A stretch of DNA of 45,059 nucleotides from an uncultured Lachnospiraceae bacterium (GCA_947564305.1 CANOBT010000028.1:1-45059); one strand, 5' to 3'. Shown: positions 15,230-28,459, counted from the stretch's first letter. A program made the numbers and translations. Notes: generated by a model not told the origin, from the letters alone.

Positions 15230-17034
15230 GTTGCAAATACCTCCTTATCTGAAATCTTTTTCTTATATCCGAGCGTAAACATCGGTGAAAATGCATATCC
15301 TTCCCGAATATATCCTTCTCCGCCACCTGTCTGTGTCATAGATACTTTTGTCTCAATAGCCGGGATCACCGCAGATACCGCATCCGCACCCTGCAGGCTT
15401 TCCTCTCTGCACCGATATTCATAGACAATCTCCTTCGTCTCATTGCCTTCACATCTCAGTACAATGCCGCTCATATCCTCCGGATATTCCGTAGTTCCAT
15501 AGCATGCTACCATATATTCGTCCAATTCTACATCTGCATTCGGATTACTCATACCAAGAATTGTCCTCTCAATTTTAACAGAACCTGTCCCTTCTTCAAA
15601 ATACTCTTTTGTCTGGAGCGTCACAGTCAAATCAGAAAATTCTATTTCCACCGGGTCTAAAGTCAGAATTCTTGTCTTCCCTTCCTGGGAGAAATGTGCT
15701 TTCGTCCGGCACAGACACAAATCCACCTCTTCTCCGTTATAGCAGACTTTCGCACTCCGAATCGTTCCTTCTCCTGCATAATGAGTAAAATAGCCTGCCC
15801 GATATTTTTCCTGTATCAGGAACGGATAGGATGCATCCTGTACATGCTTCGTTCCAATCCCCACTTCCCATCTCAATTTGGCAGCATAGGGACGCAAATC
15901 AAAAATAGCACCACCCTGATCCATATTGACTCCCGCTCTCATGTAGGGGTCCGTGTACCAAAACACCTGCTTATCAGAGCCATAAAGAATATCTCTCCAA
16001 AGCGCACATTCCGGCTCTGTATAGGATTTTTTCTGCCGGTAATAATCTGCGAATTCAGACATCGTCATATCAATGAGTTTTCCCTCTTTTTTCAAATCTC
16101 CATAATATTTGCAGCCATCCGAATAGGACTTCAGAAGCAATTCATAGGGGGCCTCCCAACGCCCCATCTTATTCATCCATCCAGGGCCTACAAACATCAT
16201 ATTGTAGGCATATCCATTGTTATACTTCTCCTGGGTGCGGTATTGGTCAATCAGATTATATAAATAAGGAAATTCCCACGTTTTAGAATCATAAATCATC
16301 CCCCTAAGCACATTTTGAGGATGCGTCCCAAAATTAGAACCATTTCCATCATAGCAGGCCAGCAAATCTCTGGACAGATGCGGAATCGCCACGATACCGC
16401 TGTCCTCCGCCTCATCTGCCGCCGGTGCATGGGTATTCTGTTTCGACGGAATCCACGGAGCCCACGGACCACCATCAAACAAAGTATACCAGGAGTTATT
16501 ACATGTATGGTATGCCTTCGGCCCCTCCTCCCAACAGGTCGCAATCGCACACTTGACAGACGGATACGTCTCCTTGATATAGTTGGTCAGGTCTGCATCC
16601 ATATAATAAGAACCCGTAGATTCCGGATAAAACCCAAAAATATCATGAAATTTTCCAAACACATCATCTACAATTCTCTTTTTGTCTTCCATAGAGAACA
16701 TCCAGATGCAGAAATCCTTAGTATGATACTTCTCACGGAACTGTTCACAGGGAAGTCCTAAAAGGGACAATGCAATCTCATCCCCATATTTCTCATGATC
16801 CTCTTTTGCAATCTGTACTGCCTCCGCATTGAATAAAGCAGCATAGGTCATATGGATGGTCACTTTTAACCCATTTTCATGCGCCAGCCTCTGCTGGGTC
16901 TTAAAAATATCGAGGGATTCCGTCAAAAGTTTTTTATCCCCGATATCCTCCTCTTTTCCATGCCCGGTCACGGTTGCGGAATACTCCGGCACCATTTCAG
17001 GACGATGGATTACGTTCAAAATAAATTCACTCAT
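15202..17034 (-). CDS. Putative glycoside hydrolase or deacetylase-like protein
   Basis: A 610-aa cytosolic protein, starting MSEFILNVIHRPEMVPEYSATVTG. The first 370 residues look like a (beta/alpha) barrel of the deacetylase/GH57-like type (KVTIHMTYAAL, EIALSLLGLPCEQF, YPESTGSYYMDADLT, IPHLSRDLLACYDGNGSNFG). The rest is beta-rich (from about WEVGIGTKHVQD), as in glycosidases with C-terminal beta domains. From memory it resembles the Bacteroides DUF3863/DUF3864 proteins described from structures as putative glycoside hydrolase/deacetylases; this is unverified. AAGGAG 7 nt before the ATG at 17034 decides the start over a longer reading frame. The position between an ABC sugar importer and GH20 implies it acts on the imported glycan. 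Confidence 0.62.
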   Translation of the reverse strand: MSEFILNVIHRPEMVPEYSATVTGHGKEEDIGDKKLLTESLDIFKTQQRLAHENGLKVTIHMTYAALFNAEAVQIAKEDHEKYGDEIALSLLGLPCEQFREKYHTKDFCIWMFSMEDKKRIVDDVFGKFHDIFGFYPESTGSYYMDADLTNYIKETYPSVKCAIATCWEEGPKAYHTCNNSWYTLFDGGPWAPWIPSKQNTHAPAADEAEDSGIVAIPHLSRDLLACYDGNGSNFGTHPQNVLRGMIYDSKTWEFPYLYNLIDQYRTQEKYNNGYAYNMMFVGPGWMNKMGRWEAPYELLLKSYSDGCKYYGDLKKEGKLIDMTMSEFADYYRQKKSYTEPECALWRDILYGSDKQVFWYTDPYMRAGVNMDQGGAIFDLRPYAAKLRWEVGIGTKHVQDASYPFLIQEKYRAGYFTHYAGEGTIRSAKVCYNGEEVDLCLCRTKAHFSQEGKTRILTLDPVEIEFSDLTVTLQTKEYFEEGTGSVKIERTILGMSNPNADVELDEYMVACYGTTEYPEDMSGIVLRCEGNETKEIVYEYRCREESLQGADAVSAVIPAIETKVSMTQTGGGEGYIREGYAFSPMFTLGYKKKISDKEVFATWLNLEKAD

Positions 17035-17119
17035 TCTCTTACTCCTTCTATATGATGTAAACAAATTTTCAATATGTACAATTTCCATATCTGTTTCCAT
17101 ACGATACGCATATAAGTTC

Positions 17120-17151
17120 AAAAAAGAGTTTCGCAAGCGAAACTCTTTTTT
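17120..17151. terminator. Bidirectional intrinsic terminator between the permease and the putative glycosidase gene
   Basis: AAAAAAGAGTTTCGC (17120-17134) pairs perfectly with GCGAAACTCTTTTTT (17137-17151). It would end or reduce transcription after the importer genes. The downstream enzyme gene then needs read-through or its own promoter; I see no convincing promoter in the 85 nt that remain. Confidence 0.88.
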
Positions 17152-17195
17152 ATAGGTTCACCTTCGTAATATGTACTCAGGAGCGCTCCCACTAT

Positions 17196-18026
17196 TTATT
17201 TTACTGCACCCGTAATACCTTCTGCAAACTGCTTCTGTAATACGAAGAATACGATCATGGTAGGAAGTGAACAGAACAATACGCCCATCATAATCATACC
17301 ATAATCAATCTTATAACCACCGATTGTGTTCGCAATCAACATAACCATGTTCAGAGACTTTCCGTCTGTCATGATTACCTTTGGCCACAGGTATGCATTC
17401 CAAGCATTCATGAATGTAATAACTGCCGCTGCCGCATAAGTAGACTTCATTGTCGGGAAGAACATGCGGTAGAAAATCTGGAACTCATTCAGTCCGTCAA
17501 TTCTTGCAGCCTCAATAATGTCAATCGGGAATGCTCTTGCATTCTGACGGAACATCATGATCATAAACGGCGTGGATATCATCGGAAGGAAGAAACCAAC
17601 TGCCGTATTCAGCAGGTGAGCCGAGCTGAACATCTGGAACAATGGGATCATCGTAGCCACCTGCGGAACCATCATTGCAAGAAGCAAAATAGAGAACAGT
17701 TTATCTTTCCACTTGTCATGGTAAATCTCAAAACCATATCCTGCCAGTGAGCAAATCAGAAGACAGATTACAGTCACTGCAATTGCATATACAAAAGAGT
17801 TCGTCATTGCACGTGCCAAAGGCTGCTGGGCAACCAGGTTCTTAAAATTCTCTACTGCAGACGTACCTGGAAGCAAACGACCTTTTGAAATATCAATATA
17901 ATTATTCGTTGCCGCTGAAATCATCCACAAAAACGGAAATACGGAGATGATCGAAAAAATAGTCAGGAAAATATAAGTAGGAATCAGCCTACGCTGTATC
18001 ATAGATCTGTTTTTTGGCTCAGTCAC
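17196..18026 (-). CDS. Carbohydrate ABC transporter permease, MalG type
   Basis: A 276-aa inner-membrane permease with six predicted transmembrane helices. The EAA loop that docks to the ATPase reads EAARIDGLNEFQIFYRMFFP in the second half, typical of the CUT1 sugar importer family, and the C-terminus is GITGAVK. It overlaps the end of the upstream permease gene. An AGTAGG site favours the GTG at 18026 (8-nt overlap) over a GTG nine bases earlier, though an ATG at 18002 is also possible. No ATP-binding protein gene is in the cluster; CUT1 systems of this type usually share an MsmK-type ATPase encoded elsewhere. Confidence 0.93.
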   Translation of the reverse strand: MTEPKNRSMIQRRLIPTYIFLTIFSIISVFPFLWMISAATNNYIDISKGRLLPGTSAVENFKNLVAQQPLARAMTNSFVYAIAVTVICLLICSLAGYGFEIYHDKWKDKLFSILLLAMMVPQVATMIPLFQMFSSAHLLNTAVGFFLPMISTPFMIMMFRQNARAFPIDIIEAARIDGLNEFQIFYRMFFPTMKSTYAAAAVITFMNAWNAYLWPKVIMTDGKSLNMVMLIANTIGGYKIDYGMIMMGVLFCSLPTMIVFFVLQKQFAEGITGAVK

Positions 18027-18912
18027 GTGTATCACCTACTTTCAGATTAATAAATGCAAGGATTGCAACGATAATAAATACAAAGAATGCCATCGCGCTT
18101 CCATAACCAAAGTTCGGAGCACGCAGGAAACATGTATTATAAATATAGTGTGACATTGTAATCGTTGCATTTGCCGGTCCGCCGTTGGTAAGGTTGACAG
18201 ACTCATCAAACAACTGCAGCGTACCATTGATAGACATAATGAATGTCATGATAATGGTTGGTTTCAAAAGAGGTACAGTGATGCTCCAGAATGTCCTCCA
18301 GCCGTTCGCACCGTCAATCTTAGCAGCCTCATATACAGAATATTCAATGTTCTGCAGACCTGCAAGATAGAATACCATGTTATATCCTGTCCACCTCCAG
18401 ATCAGCGCAATGATGATAACCATTTTTGCTGTTCCGGCCGTGCCCAAGAAGTTATATCCATGATCAATGAGTCCCAGTGCCATCAATGCATTATTCACCA
18501 ATCCATCCTGTGCAAACAGAAAACGGAAGATGATGGAATAGGAAACCAGTGATGTCGCACAAGGCAAGAATACACAGGTTCTAAAAAGGCCTTTGAATTT
18601 CAGATCCTTGTTGTTCAAAAGCTGTGCAAGCAGGATTGCAAGCACCAGCATAATCGGCACCTGGATTGCCAGATAGAAAAACGTGTTCCATACGGAACGT
18701 ATGAATACTCTGTCCTCAAACATACGTACATAGTTAGAAATGCCTGTAAATGTATAGTTTGAGCCTCGCCCTGTCTGTAATGAGAGAAGAAATGCCCTGA
18801 CCATAGGGTAAAAACTCATGACTACGATCATCAGCGTTGCCGGAGTCAGAAATGCCCAACCAGCCGCCCTTTGTTTTGCGAGCAAACTCATACCTTTCTT
18901 CTTAGATTCCAC
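18019..18912 (-). CDS. Carbohydrate ABC transporter permease, MalF type
   Basis: A 297-aa membrane protein with six hydrophobic helices, partner of the MalG-type permease that follows. The EAA loop is YEAAKIDGANGWRTFWSITVP, and the N-terminal pattern RAAGWAFLTPATLMIVVMSFYPM is standard for the family. Although the frame is open for 37 codons upstream, the ribosome binding site AAAGGGGG lies 7 nt before the GTG at 18912, so translation starts there. Between this gene and the binding-protein gene is a strong terminator, which would make the permeases less abundant than the lipoprotein. Confidence 0.94.
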   Translation of the reverse strand: MESKKKGMSLLAKQRAAGWAFLTPATLMIVVMSFYPMVRAFLLSLQTGRGSNYTFTGISNYVRMFEDRVFIRSVWNTFFYLAIQVPIMLVLAILLAQLLNNKDLKFKGLFRTCVFLPCATSLVSYSIIFRFLFAQDGLVNNALMALGLIDHGYNFLGTAGTAKMVIIIALIWRWTGYNMVFYLAGLQNIEYSVYEAAKIDGANGWRTFWSITVPLLKPTIIMTFIMSINGTLQLFDESVNLTNGGPANATITMSHYIYNTCFLRAPNFGYGSAMAFFVFIIVAILAFINLKVGDTRD

Positions 18913-18989
18913 TGAAAAACCCCCTTTGCTTTTCAAGATTTTGTTTACAGATAACCTTCTTTTTGCAGATTCTCCACAATAAAGGGAAC

Positions 18990-19017
18990 AAAAAAGGGAA
19001 CCGCCAGGGCGGTTCCC
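18990..19017 (-). terminator. Intercistronic terminator between the binding protein and permeases
   Basis: On the minus strand GGGAACCGCC pairs with GGCGGTTCCC (18996-19017), followed by TTTTTT. It lies 33 nt after the lipoprotein stop and before the permease start. Partial termination here sets the usual excess of binding protein over permease. Confidence 0.85.
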
Positions 19018-19049
19018 CCGCATATTCTATGGCTGAATTGCCATACTAT

Positions 19050-20405
19050 TTATTGATAATAGAATTCTGCGTCTGCCTGTGCCTGCTCTAAGGTACTGTC
19101 CATATCCGCTCCTGTCATGATATCCTGGATTGCGGTAGAGATAACTTCACGCACATCATAGTAGTAAGCACTTGTATTGTTGGAAGGAGTCTTCTCTGCA
19201 AAATCTACAACTGTAGCGAAAATCGGCTGATCGCTCCAGAACTCCTGCGGCTCCTGGTAAGCATCAGAATCACCTGCCGGTCCCCATGTACTGATTGCAC
19301 CTGTAGTCGGAAGGATGTTCTCATACAGTTCTACGCTTCCTGCGAATGTCTTTGCCAGGAAATCATACGCAAGGTCTGTGTTCTGGCAGTTAGAGCTTAC
19401 ATACCAGGAAGAACCACCGTTATTGGAGAAGTTCGTAGCGCCTGATGCTTTTGTCAGCTTCGGCATATTGGTGATTGCCCAGTTACCTGAAGTATCTTCC
19501 ATACCCATTACAGTTGCCATGATCCAGTTACCCTGAATCGTACCTGCACACTGCTCATTTGTGATAGAGGATACATACTCATCCCACTCATTTACTTCGT
19601 AGAACACGCCTTCTTTTACCATCTGCTGATAAATTTCAATACATTCATTCAATGGCTCATTGCCAACCAGATTCGGAGTTCCGTCTTCGTTGAACAGGGA
19701 AGCGCCTGCTGACTGCAGCATCATCATGATGATATCCTGGCTATTAGCCTGTCCTGAAAGCATATATTTTCCGGTCTTTTCTTTTACGACTTTACCAATC
19801 TCGATAAACTTATCCCAGTCGATGTCTGTCAGGTCATCAATTGTATATCCAGCTTCCTCAAGAATGTCTGTACGATAGCAGGAGATTACAGCGCCGTTAT
19901 CAAACGGAACACCGTAGTTTTTGCCGTCTACTGTAGAATATGCAAGTTTTCCTTCTGCAAATTCAGAGAAATCAATTCCACTGTCTGTCAAATCTGAAAA
20001 TGCTTCCGGATAGAAAGATACATATTTCTGGAAGGAGTTATCCTGCATCAGAATGATGTCTGCCATTGTGCTGAAGTCACCTGACTCTGCACATGTCTGC
20101 AGCTTGGTCTCACAGTCATCAGACAATGTCTCAATAACTTCAAGTTCAAACTCGCTGTCAACCTCATTCTTATAAATCTCTCCAGCTTCCTTGATTGCAG
20201 GAATATTGAACGCTGGGTCCCAGGTCCATACGACCAGTTTGTGTCCGCCCTCTGATCCGCCGCCATCGGAACCACCGTCATCGGATGTTGCTGCATTGTC
20301 GGAACCGCCGTCACTGCTTGAGGCGTCATCTCCGCCGCCACCGCAAGCAGCAAGTGACAATACCATCATACCTGCAAGTAATACTGAAAGTAACTTTTTC
20401 TTCAT
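19050..20405 (-). CDS. Sugar ABC transporter substrate-binding lipoprotein
   Basis: A 451-aa extracellular binding protein of the SBP family 1 type. The signal peptide MKKKLLSVLLAGMMVLSL ends in the lipobox LAAC, with Cys21 lipidated. A Gly/Ser/Asp-rich linker (about 22-55) lifts the two-lobed binding domain away from the membrane. Blocks such as YGVPFDNGAVISCYRTDILEEAG and LSGQANSQDIIMMMLQSAG match the family. The bound sugar is not readable; the neighbouring GH20 and GH2 genes suggest an oligosaccharide with hexosamine and galactose. AAAGGAGG lies 10 nt before the ATG. The promoter region upstream has an ATAGTGC/GCACTAT inverted repeat. Confidence 0.95.
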   Translation of the reverse strand: MKKKLLSVLLAGMMVLSLAACGGGGDDASSSDGGSDNAATSDDGGSDGGGSEGGHKLVVWTWDPAFNIPAIKEAGEIYKNEVDSEFELEVIETLSDDCETKLQTCAESGDFSTMADIILMQDNSFQKYVSFYPEAFSDLTDSGIDFSEFAEGKLAYSTVDGKNYGVPFDNGAVISCYRTDILEEAGYTIDDLTDIDWDKFIEIGKVVKEKTGKYMLSGQANSQDIIMMMLQSAGASLFNEDGTPNLVGNEPLNECIEIYQQMVKEGVFYEVNEWDEYVSSITNEQCAGTIQGNWIMATVMGMEDTSGNWAITNMPKLTKASGATNFSNNGGSSWYVSSNCQNTDLAYDFLAKTFAGSVELYENILPTTGAISTWGPAGDSDAYQEPQEFWSDQPIFATVVDFAEKTPSNNTSAYYYDVREVISTAIQDIMTGADMDSTLEQAQADAEFYYQ

Positions 20406-20500
20406 AACTACATGTCCTCCTTTTTTCGCCTCAAAAAAGCCTGTGATTTGAGCTTTTTCTCTGGTTTTTATGTTAGTATTTTACCAAAAGGAGTTTTATG

Positions 20501-20562
20501 ATAGTGCGCAAAACCGCCCTAAAACTGTGCATTTTCAACCATAATTGTTGTTTTTGCACTAT
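20501..20562. promoter_or_regulatory. Inverted repeat upstream of the binding-protein gene
   Basis: ATAGTGC (20501-20507) and GCACTAT (20556-20562) face each other, each continuing inward in a similar way (CAAAAC and AAAAAC on the respective strands). The repeat lies 95-160 nt before the lipoprotein start. The AraC protein encoded just upstream is the obvious candidate binder, but its likely sites before the beta-galactosidase gene look different. Confidence 0.4.
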
Positions 20563-20606
20563 TTCATTTTTTTACAAACCTATTTTTTGTTGATAATCAC
20601 AATACT

Positions 20607-21119
20607 TTATGCCAGAAACACCCGCTCCGGATACATTCTTTTCATGGGCTGGAGCATTTCATCGTCTAAATCTAACAAAAGTTTGATCTTTGACCTATTC
20701 TGCATGATTATCATCGTATAATATGGGGTATTCTCCTCGTAGGAAGTGTAGTCATACTTCGGCAATCTATCTCCGCCTGCATCTTTGCGGTACTTTGCCA
20801 CAGCCTCATGGCGGTTCGGAGCCGTCACCTCCATCTCCGTCAAATCCAGAATATGAGCAGTCTTACGATACCTTTTCCCCAGGATAACGTCAATCTTAAA
20901 CGTCCGGCCCTCCAACCGGTACTCATACTCCTTCTGACTATAAACATCATAACCAAAATACAGAACCACCAGCAAAAATCCCGGCAGCATAAACCCTTGA
21001 GAAATAGCGATTCCAAGCAGTATAAAAATCACTGCAAAAACAACCATCAGCTTCCGCAGAACTCCTGTCATCGGCTTTTGTTTTCTTTTGACCTGTTTCA
21101 CAATTGCATAATCATACAT
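20607..21119 (-). CDS. DUF6106-like membrane protein
   Basis: A 170-aa protein with a basic N-terminus, two adjacent transmembrane helices (about residues 24-42 and 45-60) and a soluble C-terminal domain of about 110 aa rich in beta strands (RLEGRTFKIDVILGKRYRKTAHILDL...). I recall this layout as the DUF6106 family of Clostridia; the function is unknown. It lies between the AraC regulator and the binding-protein gene on the same strand, with about 100 and 200 nt gaps, so it may belong to the glycan locus only by position. AGAGGAAG precedes the ATG. Confidence 0.72.
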   Translation of the reverse strand: MYDYAIVKQVKRKQKPMTGVLRKLMVVFAVIFILLGIAISQGFMLPGFLLVVLYFGYDVYSQKEYEYRLEGRTFKIDVILGKRYRKTAHILDLTEMEVTAPNRHEAVAKYRKDAGGDRLPKYDYTSYEENTPYYTMIIMQNRSKIKLLLDLDDEMLQPMKRMYPERVFLA

Positions 21120-21222
21120 AAATCATCTTCCTCTTTTCCTTTTGCATTATTGATGAAAAATCATCTATTTTCATTCCCGGTAATCTCTATCAAACAATAC
21201 GGCTTTTTCTTTCCGTCTGCCT

Positions 21223-22080
21223 CTATGCTTCGAATCCTTTCTCAATCTCCGCTTTTCGATATTTGGAAGGACTCTGCCCTTTACATTTTTTAAATGCTTT
21301 CGAAAAATAAAGGTTATCCTCATACCCTACAGAGTGAGCAATTGCCGTAATCGGCATATCGGTCGCCTTGAGAAGACGGCATGCCTGCCTGATACGGTAC
21401 TCCTCTACATAATCCTTGGGTGACATTTTTAAGATTTTTTGAAACATCCGGTACAGATAGCTGCGGCAGACCCCTGTATATCCTGCAATATCTTCTATAG
21501 TGATAGGATACGAATAATGCTCTTCAATATAACGGATTGCCTGCTCTACACGGCCTGTCTGAAGGTTTTTCTGCTTCGCATCGGATGATGAGTTTTCCAT
21601 CAGCATGGCAATCATGGAATAAAGCGCCCCTGTCATGGAGACCGCATCATAAAATGTACTGCCCTTTGCCTCATAGACCTGCATAATCTTCCGTTCAATC
21701 TCCTCACTCAAGGCAGCCTGCTCCAAAACCGGAGATTTTTCTGAAAAATCCGTATGATTTAACAGATAAAATGCATCTGTCCCGGCAAATCCCACCCAGG
21801 TATAGGCCCAGGGTTCTTCCTCATCGGCCCGGTAACATGCTTCCATATTTGGATAGATTAGAAATGTATCCCCCATTTTCAAACGGTATGTCTTTCCACG
21901 TGTCTCAAAATATCCTTTCCCACTCAACACATGATGAAGCAGATAATGGTCACGCACACCAGGCCCCCACTGAAAACCAGGCGTACACTTCTGACTTCCT
22001 ACATTGTACACGGAAAGCGAACTTAAGGGCCTGTTTTCCGTATAATAAGAATGTACATAATCTTCTATCAAATCTGACAT
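21223..22080 (-). CDS. AraC-family transcriptional regulator
   Basis: A 285-aa regulator. The N-terminal cupin-like sensor domain (DHYLLHHVLSGKGYFETRGKTYRLKMGDTFLIYP at its core) binds a sugar ligand. The C-terminal 100 residues hold two helix-turn-helix motifs (ITIEDIAGYTGVCRSYLYRMFQ and ITAIAHSVGYEDNLYFSKAFKK), ending with the AraC signature SPSKYRKAE. It is transcribed divergently from the beta-galactosidase gene, and the shared 214-nt region holds a near-perfect 17-bp inverted repeat, so it probably activates that gene and perhaps the importer. GGGGG sits a few bases before the ATG at 22080. Confidence 0.95.
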   Translation of the reverse strand: MSDLIEDYVHSYYTENRPLSSLSVYNVGSQKCTPGFQWGPGVRDHYLLHHVLSGKGYFETRGKTYRLKMGDTFLIYPNMEACYRADEEEPWAYTWVGFAGTDAFYLLNHTDFSEKSPVLEQAALSEEIERKIMQVYEAKGSTFYDAVSMTGALYSMIAMLMENSSSDAKQKNLQTGRVEQAIRYIEEHYSYPITIEDIAGYTGVCRSYLYRMFQKILKMSPKDYVEEYRIRQACRLLKATDMPITAIAHSVGYEDNLYFSKAFKKCKGQSPSKYRKAEIEKGFEA

Positions 22081-22114
22081 CTGTTCTTCCCCCTTTTCTC
22101 TTCTCTAAGTATAT

Positions 22115-22133
22115 CCCTAATCTCTCGCTTAGG
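22115..22133. repeat. 19-bp element, copy 1 (AraC/GH2 intergenic)
   Basis: CCCTAATCTCTCGCTTAGG, which can form a CCTAA/TTAGG stem. A copy with one difference lies at 28652-28670 next to the DeoR gene. Both are flanked by TATAT-type sequence. The function is unknown. Confidence 0.5.
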
Positions 22134-22210
22134 CAACATTTTTCCATGTATTTGCAATGATTTTATATTGTATTATCTCTCCTTATCAAGCATAATGGGT
22201 AAAATGTTGC
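22133..22210. promoter_or_regulatory. Inverted-repeat operator pair in the AraC/GH2 divergent region
   Basis: GCAACATTTT (22133-22142) and AAAATGTTGC (22201-22210) are perfect inverted copies, 68 bp centre to centre. Counting the flanks, 15 of 17 positions agree (TTAGGCAACATTTTTCC versus TTACGCAACATTTTACC). The gap holds the likely GH2 promoter, with TATATT and TATTAT -10-like boxes around 22163-22176. This fits two AraC-family binding sites controlling divergent genes. Confidence 0.55.
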
Positions 22211-22282
22211 GTAATTATCATTCAGTGCTGCCAATTCGCTTTCGACCAAATCGGCGGTGCTTTCGTAGAACAAGCAGAGTAA

Positions 22283-25378
<3,096 letters not shown>

Positions 25379-25412
25379 CAAACTTTGAGTTGGGATAAAA
25401 TCTTTTCATAAA

Positions 25413-25453
25413 AAACAGCAGGCAGTACGATACCATTTCGTACTGCCTGCTGT

Positions 25454-25455
<2 letters not shown>
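25413..25455. terminator. Bidirectional terminator between convergent lacZ and eno
   Basis: A 17-bp perfect stem (25413-25429 with 25439-25455, containing CAGCAGGCAGTACG) with A and T runs on both ends. The enolase stop codon lies within the distal arm. Confidence 0.93.
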
Positions 25456-26749
<1,294 letters not shown>

Positions 26750-26801
26750 TCATAAGGAATATTATGCGCAAAATATAAAAATCTAATGCAAAAAATAATA
26801 G

Positions 26802-26843
26802 GAAATGAAAAAGACCGCCATTTCTGACTGTCTTTTTCATTTC
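26802..26843 (-). terminator. Intrinsic terminator of the symporter gene
   Basis: A 14-bp stem of GAAATGAAAAAGAC (26802-26815) with GTCTTTTTCATTTC (26830-26843), about 30 nt after the symporter stop. A TTATGCGCAAAA sequence at 26762-26773 nearby is identical to part of the operator-like repeat at 206-220, probably by chance. Confidence 0.75.
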
Positions 26844-26871
26844 TTAATTTATCTCTTACACAATCTCATTT

Positions 26872-28218
26872 TTACTTATTATAGATGTCCTTATTTAATA
26901 CACCTTCTTTGAAATTCACAATCACATTCGTCGCCGCATCTCCGATTACATTCAGCGTGATAACCGCCATACCTGGCAAATAGTTCATCGCGAGCACCAG
27001 AGAATAGCCAATCATACATAATTCAGAACTCATTCCCAAACCAGACATAACTACATAGACCATAGTCGTGCCTGCTACCGGAATTGCCGGAGTACCTACC
27101 GCCGTACAGATGGATAAAAACGCCGCTGTTGCTAAAGTAGCCGGAGTCACATTAATTCCTGCTGCCGTAGCAATAAATGTAATAGCAATCATATGCATGG
27201 CTGTCGTTCCGTTCATGTTGATCGTCATGCCAGTGGGCAGTACAAAACTGCTGATTTCCTCTGAACACCCCAATTCCTCCGTACAGGTCTTAGTATTTAA
27301 TGGCAATGTTGCTGCGGAGGAGTTGGTAGCTGCCGCAAACAATCCAATCTTAAAAGATTTTTTTAGGAACGGAATCGGGTTCAAACGTGTGGTCAGGAAG
27401 ATACCAATCGGGTAAATCGTAACAACCAGTGTGAGGCTTACCACAATCGTCGTCACAATCCAAACCAGAGTCGGTCCGATGTACTCCACTCCATATACAG
27501 CCAATGTTCTTGTAATCATACAGAAAATAGCAATTGGCGCAATCTTGTTAATCAAGAAATTCAGAAACATCTGCACTACATCATTCAGATTTTCAATCAC
27601 TTTCTTCAATGGGTCCGCCTTTTCTCCCATTGCAGTCATACACAGCCCCAACACAATTGCAACTACTACAACGGATAAAATCGTGTTGTTCGTCGAGAAT
27701 GCAGCAAAGATATTGGATGGCACAGCATTAACCACTGTGACGAGCGGATTATATCCTTCCATAGTAACTGCTTCTGTAGCCATCTCACTTGGCAAGTTTA
27801 CATCAAACCATCCCATGGATTTTACGAAATAGGCTCCGACGCCTGCCAGGGTTGCAGCAACCACATAAAAACAAAGGTATGTAATAAAAGTCTTTCCTGC
27901 AATTCTTCCCAGCCGCTCCGGATTCGCCAGGCTGCAGAGTGCCAGAGTAAGGGATGTAATAACCAGAGGCACAATCGCCATCTGGAGTCCCCGCATGAAG
28001 AGCTGGCCGATAATGTAAAAGAGTCCTAATCCTTCGATTCCCTGCGTTGCCGTGATATCCTGGAAGAGAATTGCCTCGATCACGTTCCAGACTCCGCCGC
28101 TGCCATTCCCATTCAGAAACTCTCTCAAAAGCAGACATAAGAATCCGGCAACGAACCCCCCTGCTACCGCCAATATCATTTTTTTAACGATTGAAGTTTC
28201 TTTTTTCTTATTCTCCAT
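26872..28218 (-). CDS. Dicarboxylate/amino acid:cation symporter (DAACS family)
   Basis: A 448-aa sodium- or proton-coupled symporter with the glutamate/dicarboxylate/serine transporter fold. There are eight membrane helices plus two hairpins, with the Ser-rich hairpin SSAATLPLNTKTCTEELGCSE and the signature block TGMTINMNGTTAMH near the substrate and sodium sites. It could take up serine/threonine, glutamate or C4-dicarboxylates. GGAGG 10 nt before the ATG at 28218 fixes the start, 18 codons into the open frame. Its promoter shares a 34-nt arrangement with the polyol operon promoter, so it may import a related acid or be co-induced. Confidence 0.92.
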   Translation of the reverse strand: MENKKKETSIVKKMILAVAGGFVAGFLCLLLREFLNGNGSGGVWNVIEAILFQDITATQGIEGLGLFYIIGQLFMRGLQMAIVPLVITSLTLALCSLANPERLGRIAGKTFITYLCFYVVAATLAGVGAYFVKSMGWFDVNLPSEMATEAVTMEGYNPLVTVVNAVPSNIFAAFSTNNTILSVVVVAIVLGLCMTAMGEKADPLKKVIENLNDVVQMFLNFLINKIAPIAIFCMITRTLAVYGVEYIGPTLVWIVTTIVVSLTLVVTIYPIGIFLTTRLNPIPFLKKSFKIGLFAAATNSSAATLPLNTKTCTEELGCSEEISSFVLPTGMTINMNGTTAMHMIAITFIATAAGINVTPATLATAAFLSICTAVGTPAIPVAGTTMVYVVMSGLGMSSELCMIGYSLVLAMNYLPGMAVITLNVIGDAATNVIVNFKEGVLNKDIYNK

Positions 28219-28422
28219 TCTGCTATAACCTCCCATGATGTATTTGTCATTCCCATTGTTACTACACTTCAATTTCTTTATTTTTTTGTTTTGTCATTCC
28301 ATGGCAATAAAGCATTTTTTTGAAATCACAATATTTTGTGTTTCAAATTTTATATATCCTCCCCCAATCTTTACCATATTTTTGCCTTTTATTGGTAATA
28401 ACGCACTAAATTTATTTCTCTT

Positions 28423-28451
28423 ATTCTAACATCACACAATAATATTGTCAA
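28423..28451 (-). promoter_or_regulatory. Promoter of the symporter gene
   Basis: Minus-strand -35 TTGACA (28446-28451), 17-nt spacer, -10 TAGAAT (28423-28428). It leaves a leader of about 200 nt that is T-rich on the plus strand and contains another CAAATTTGAAACAC-like sequence near 28340. The 28219-28698 gap has no gene that I can support. Confidence 0.75.
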
Positions 28452-28459
28452 TCATTTTT

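Noticed and set aside
26762..26773. TTATGCGCAAAA near the enolase gene as a third LacI-type operator
   Set aside because: The 12-base match is short, lies about 26 kb from the other copies and is not at a recognisable promoter position; chance is the better explanation.
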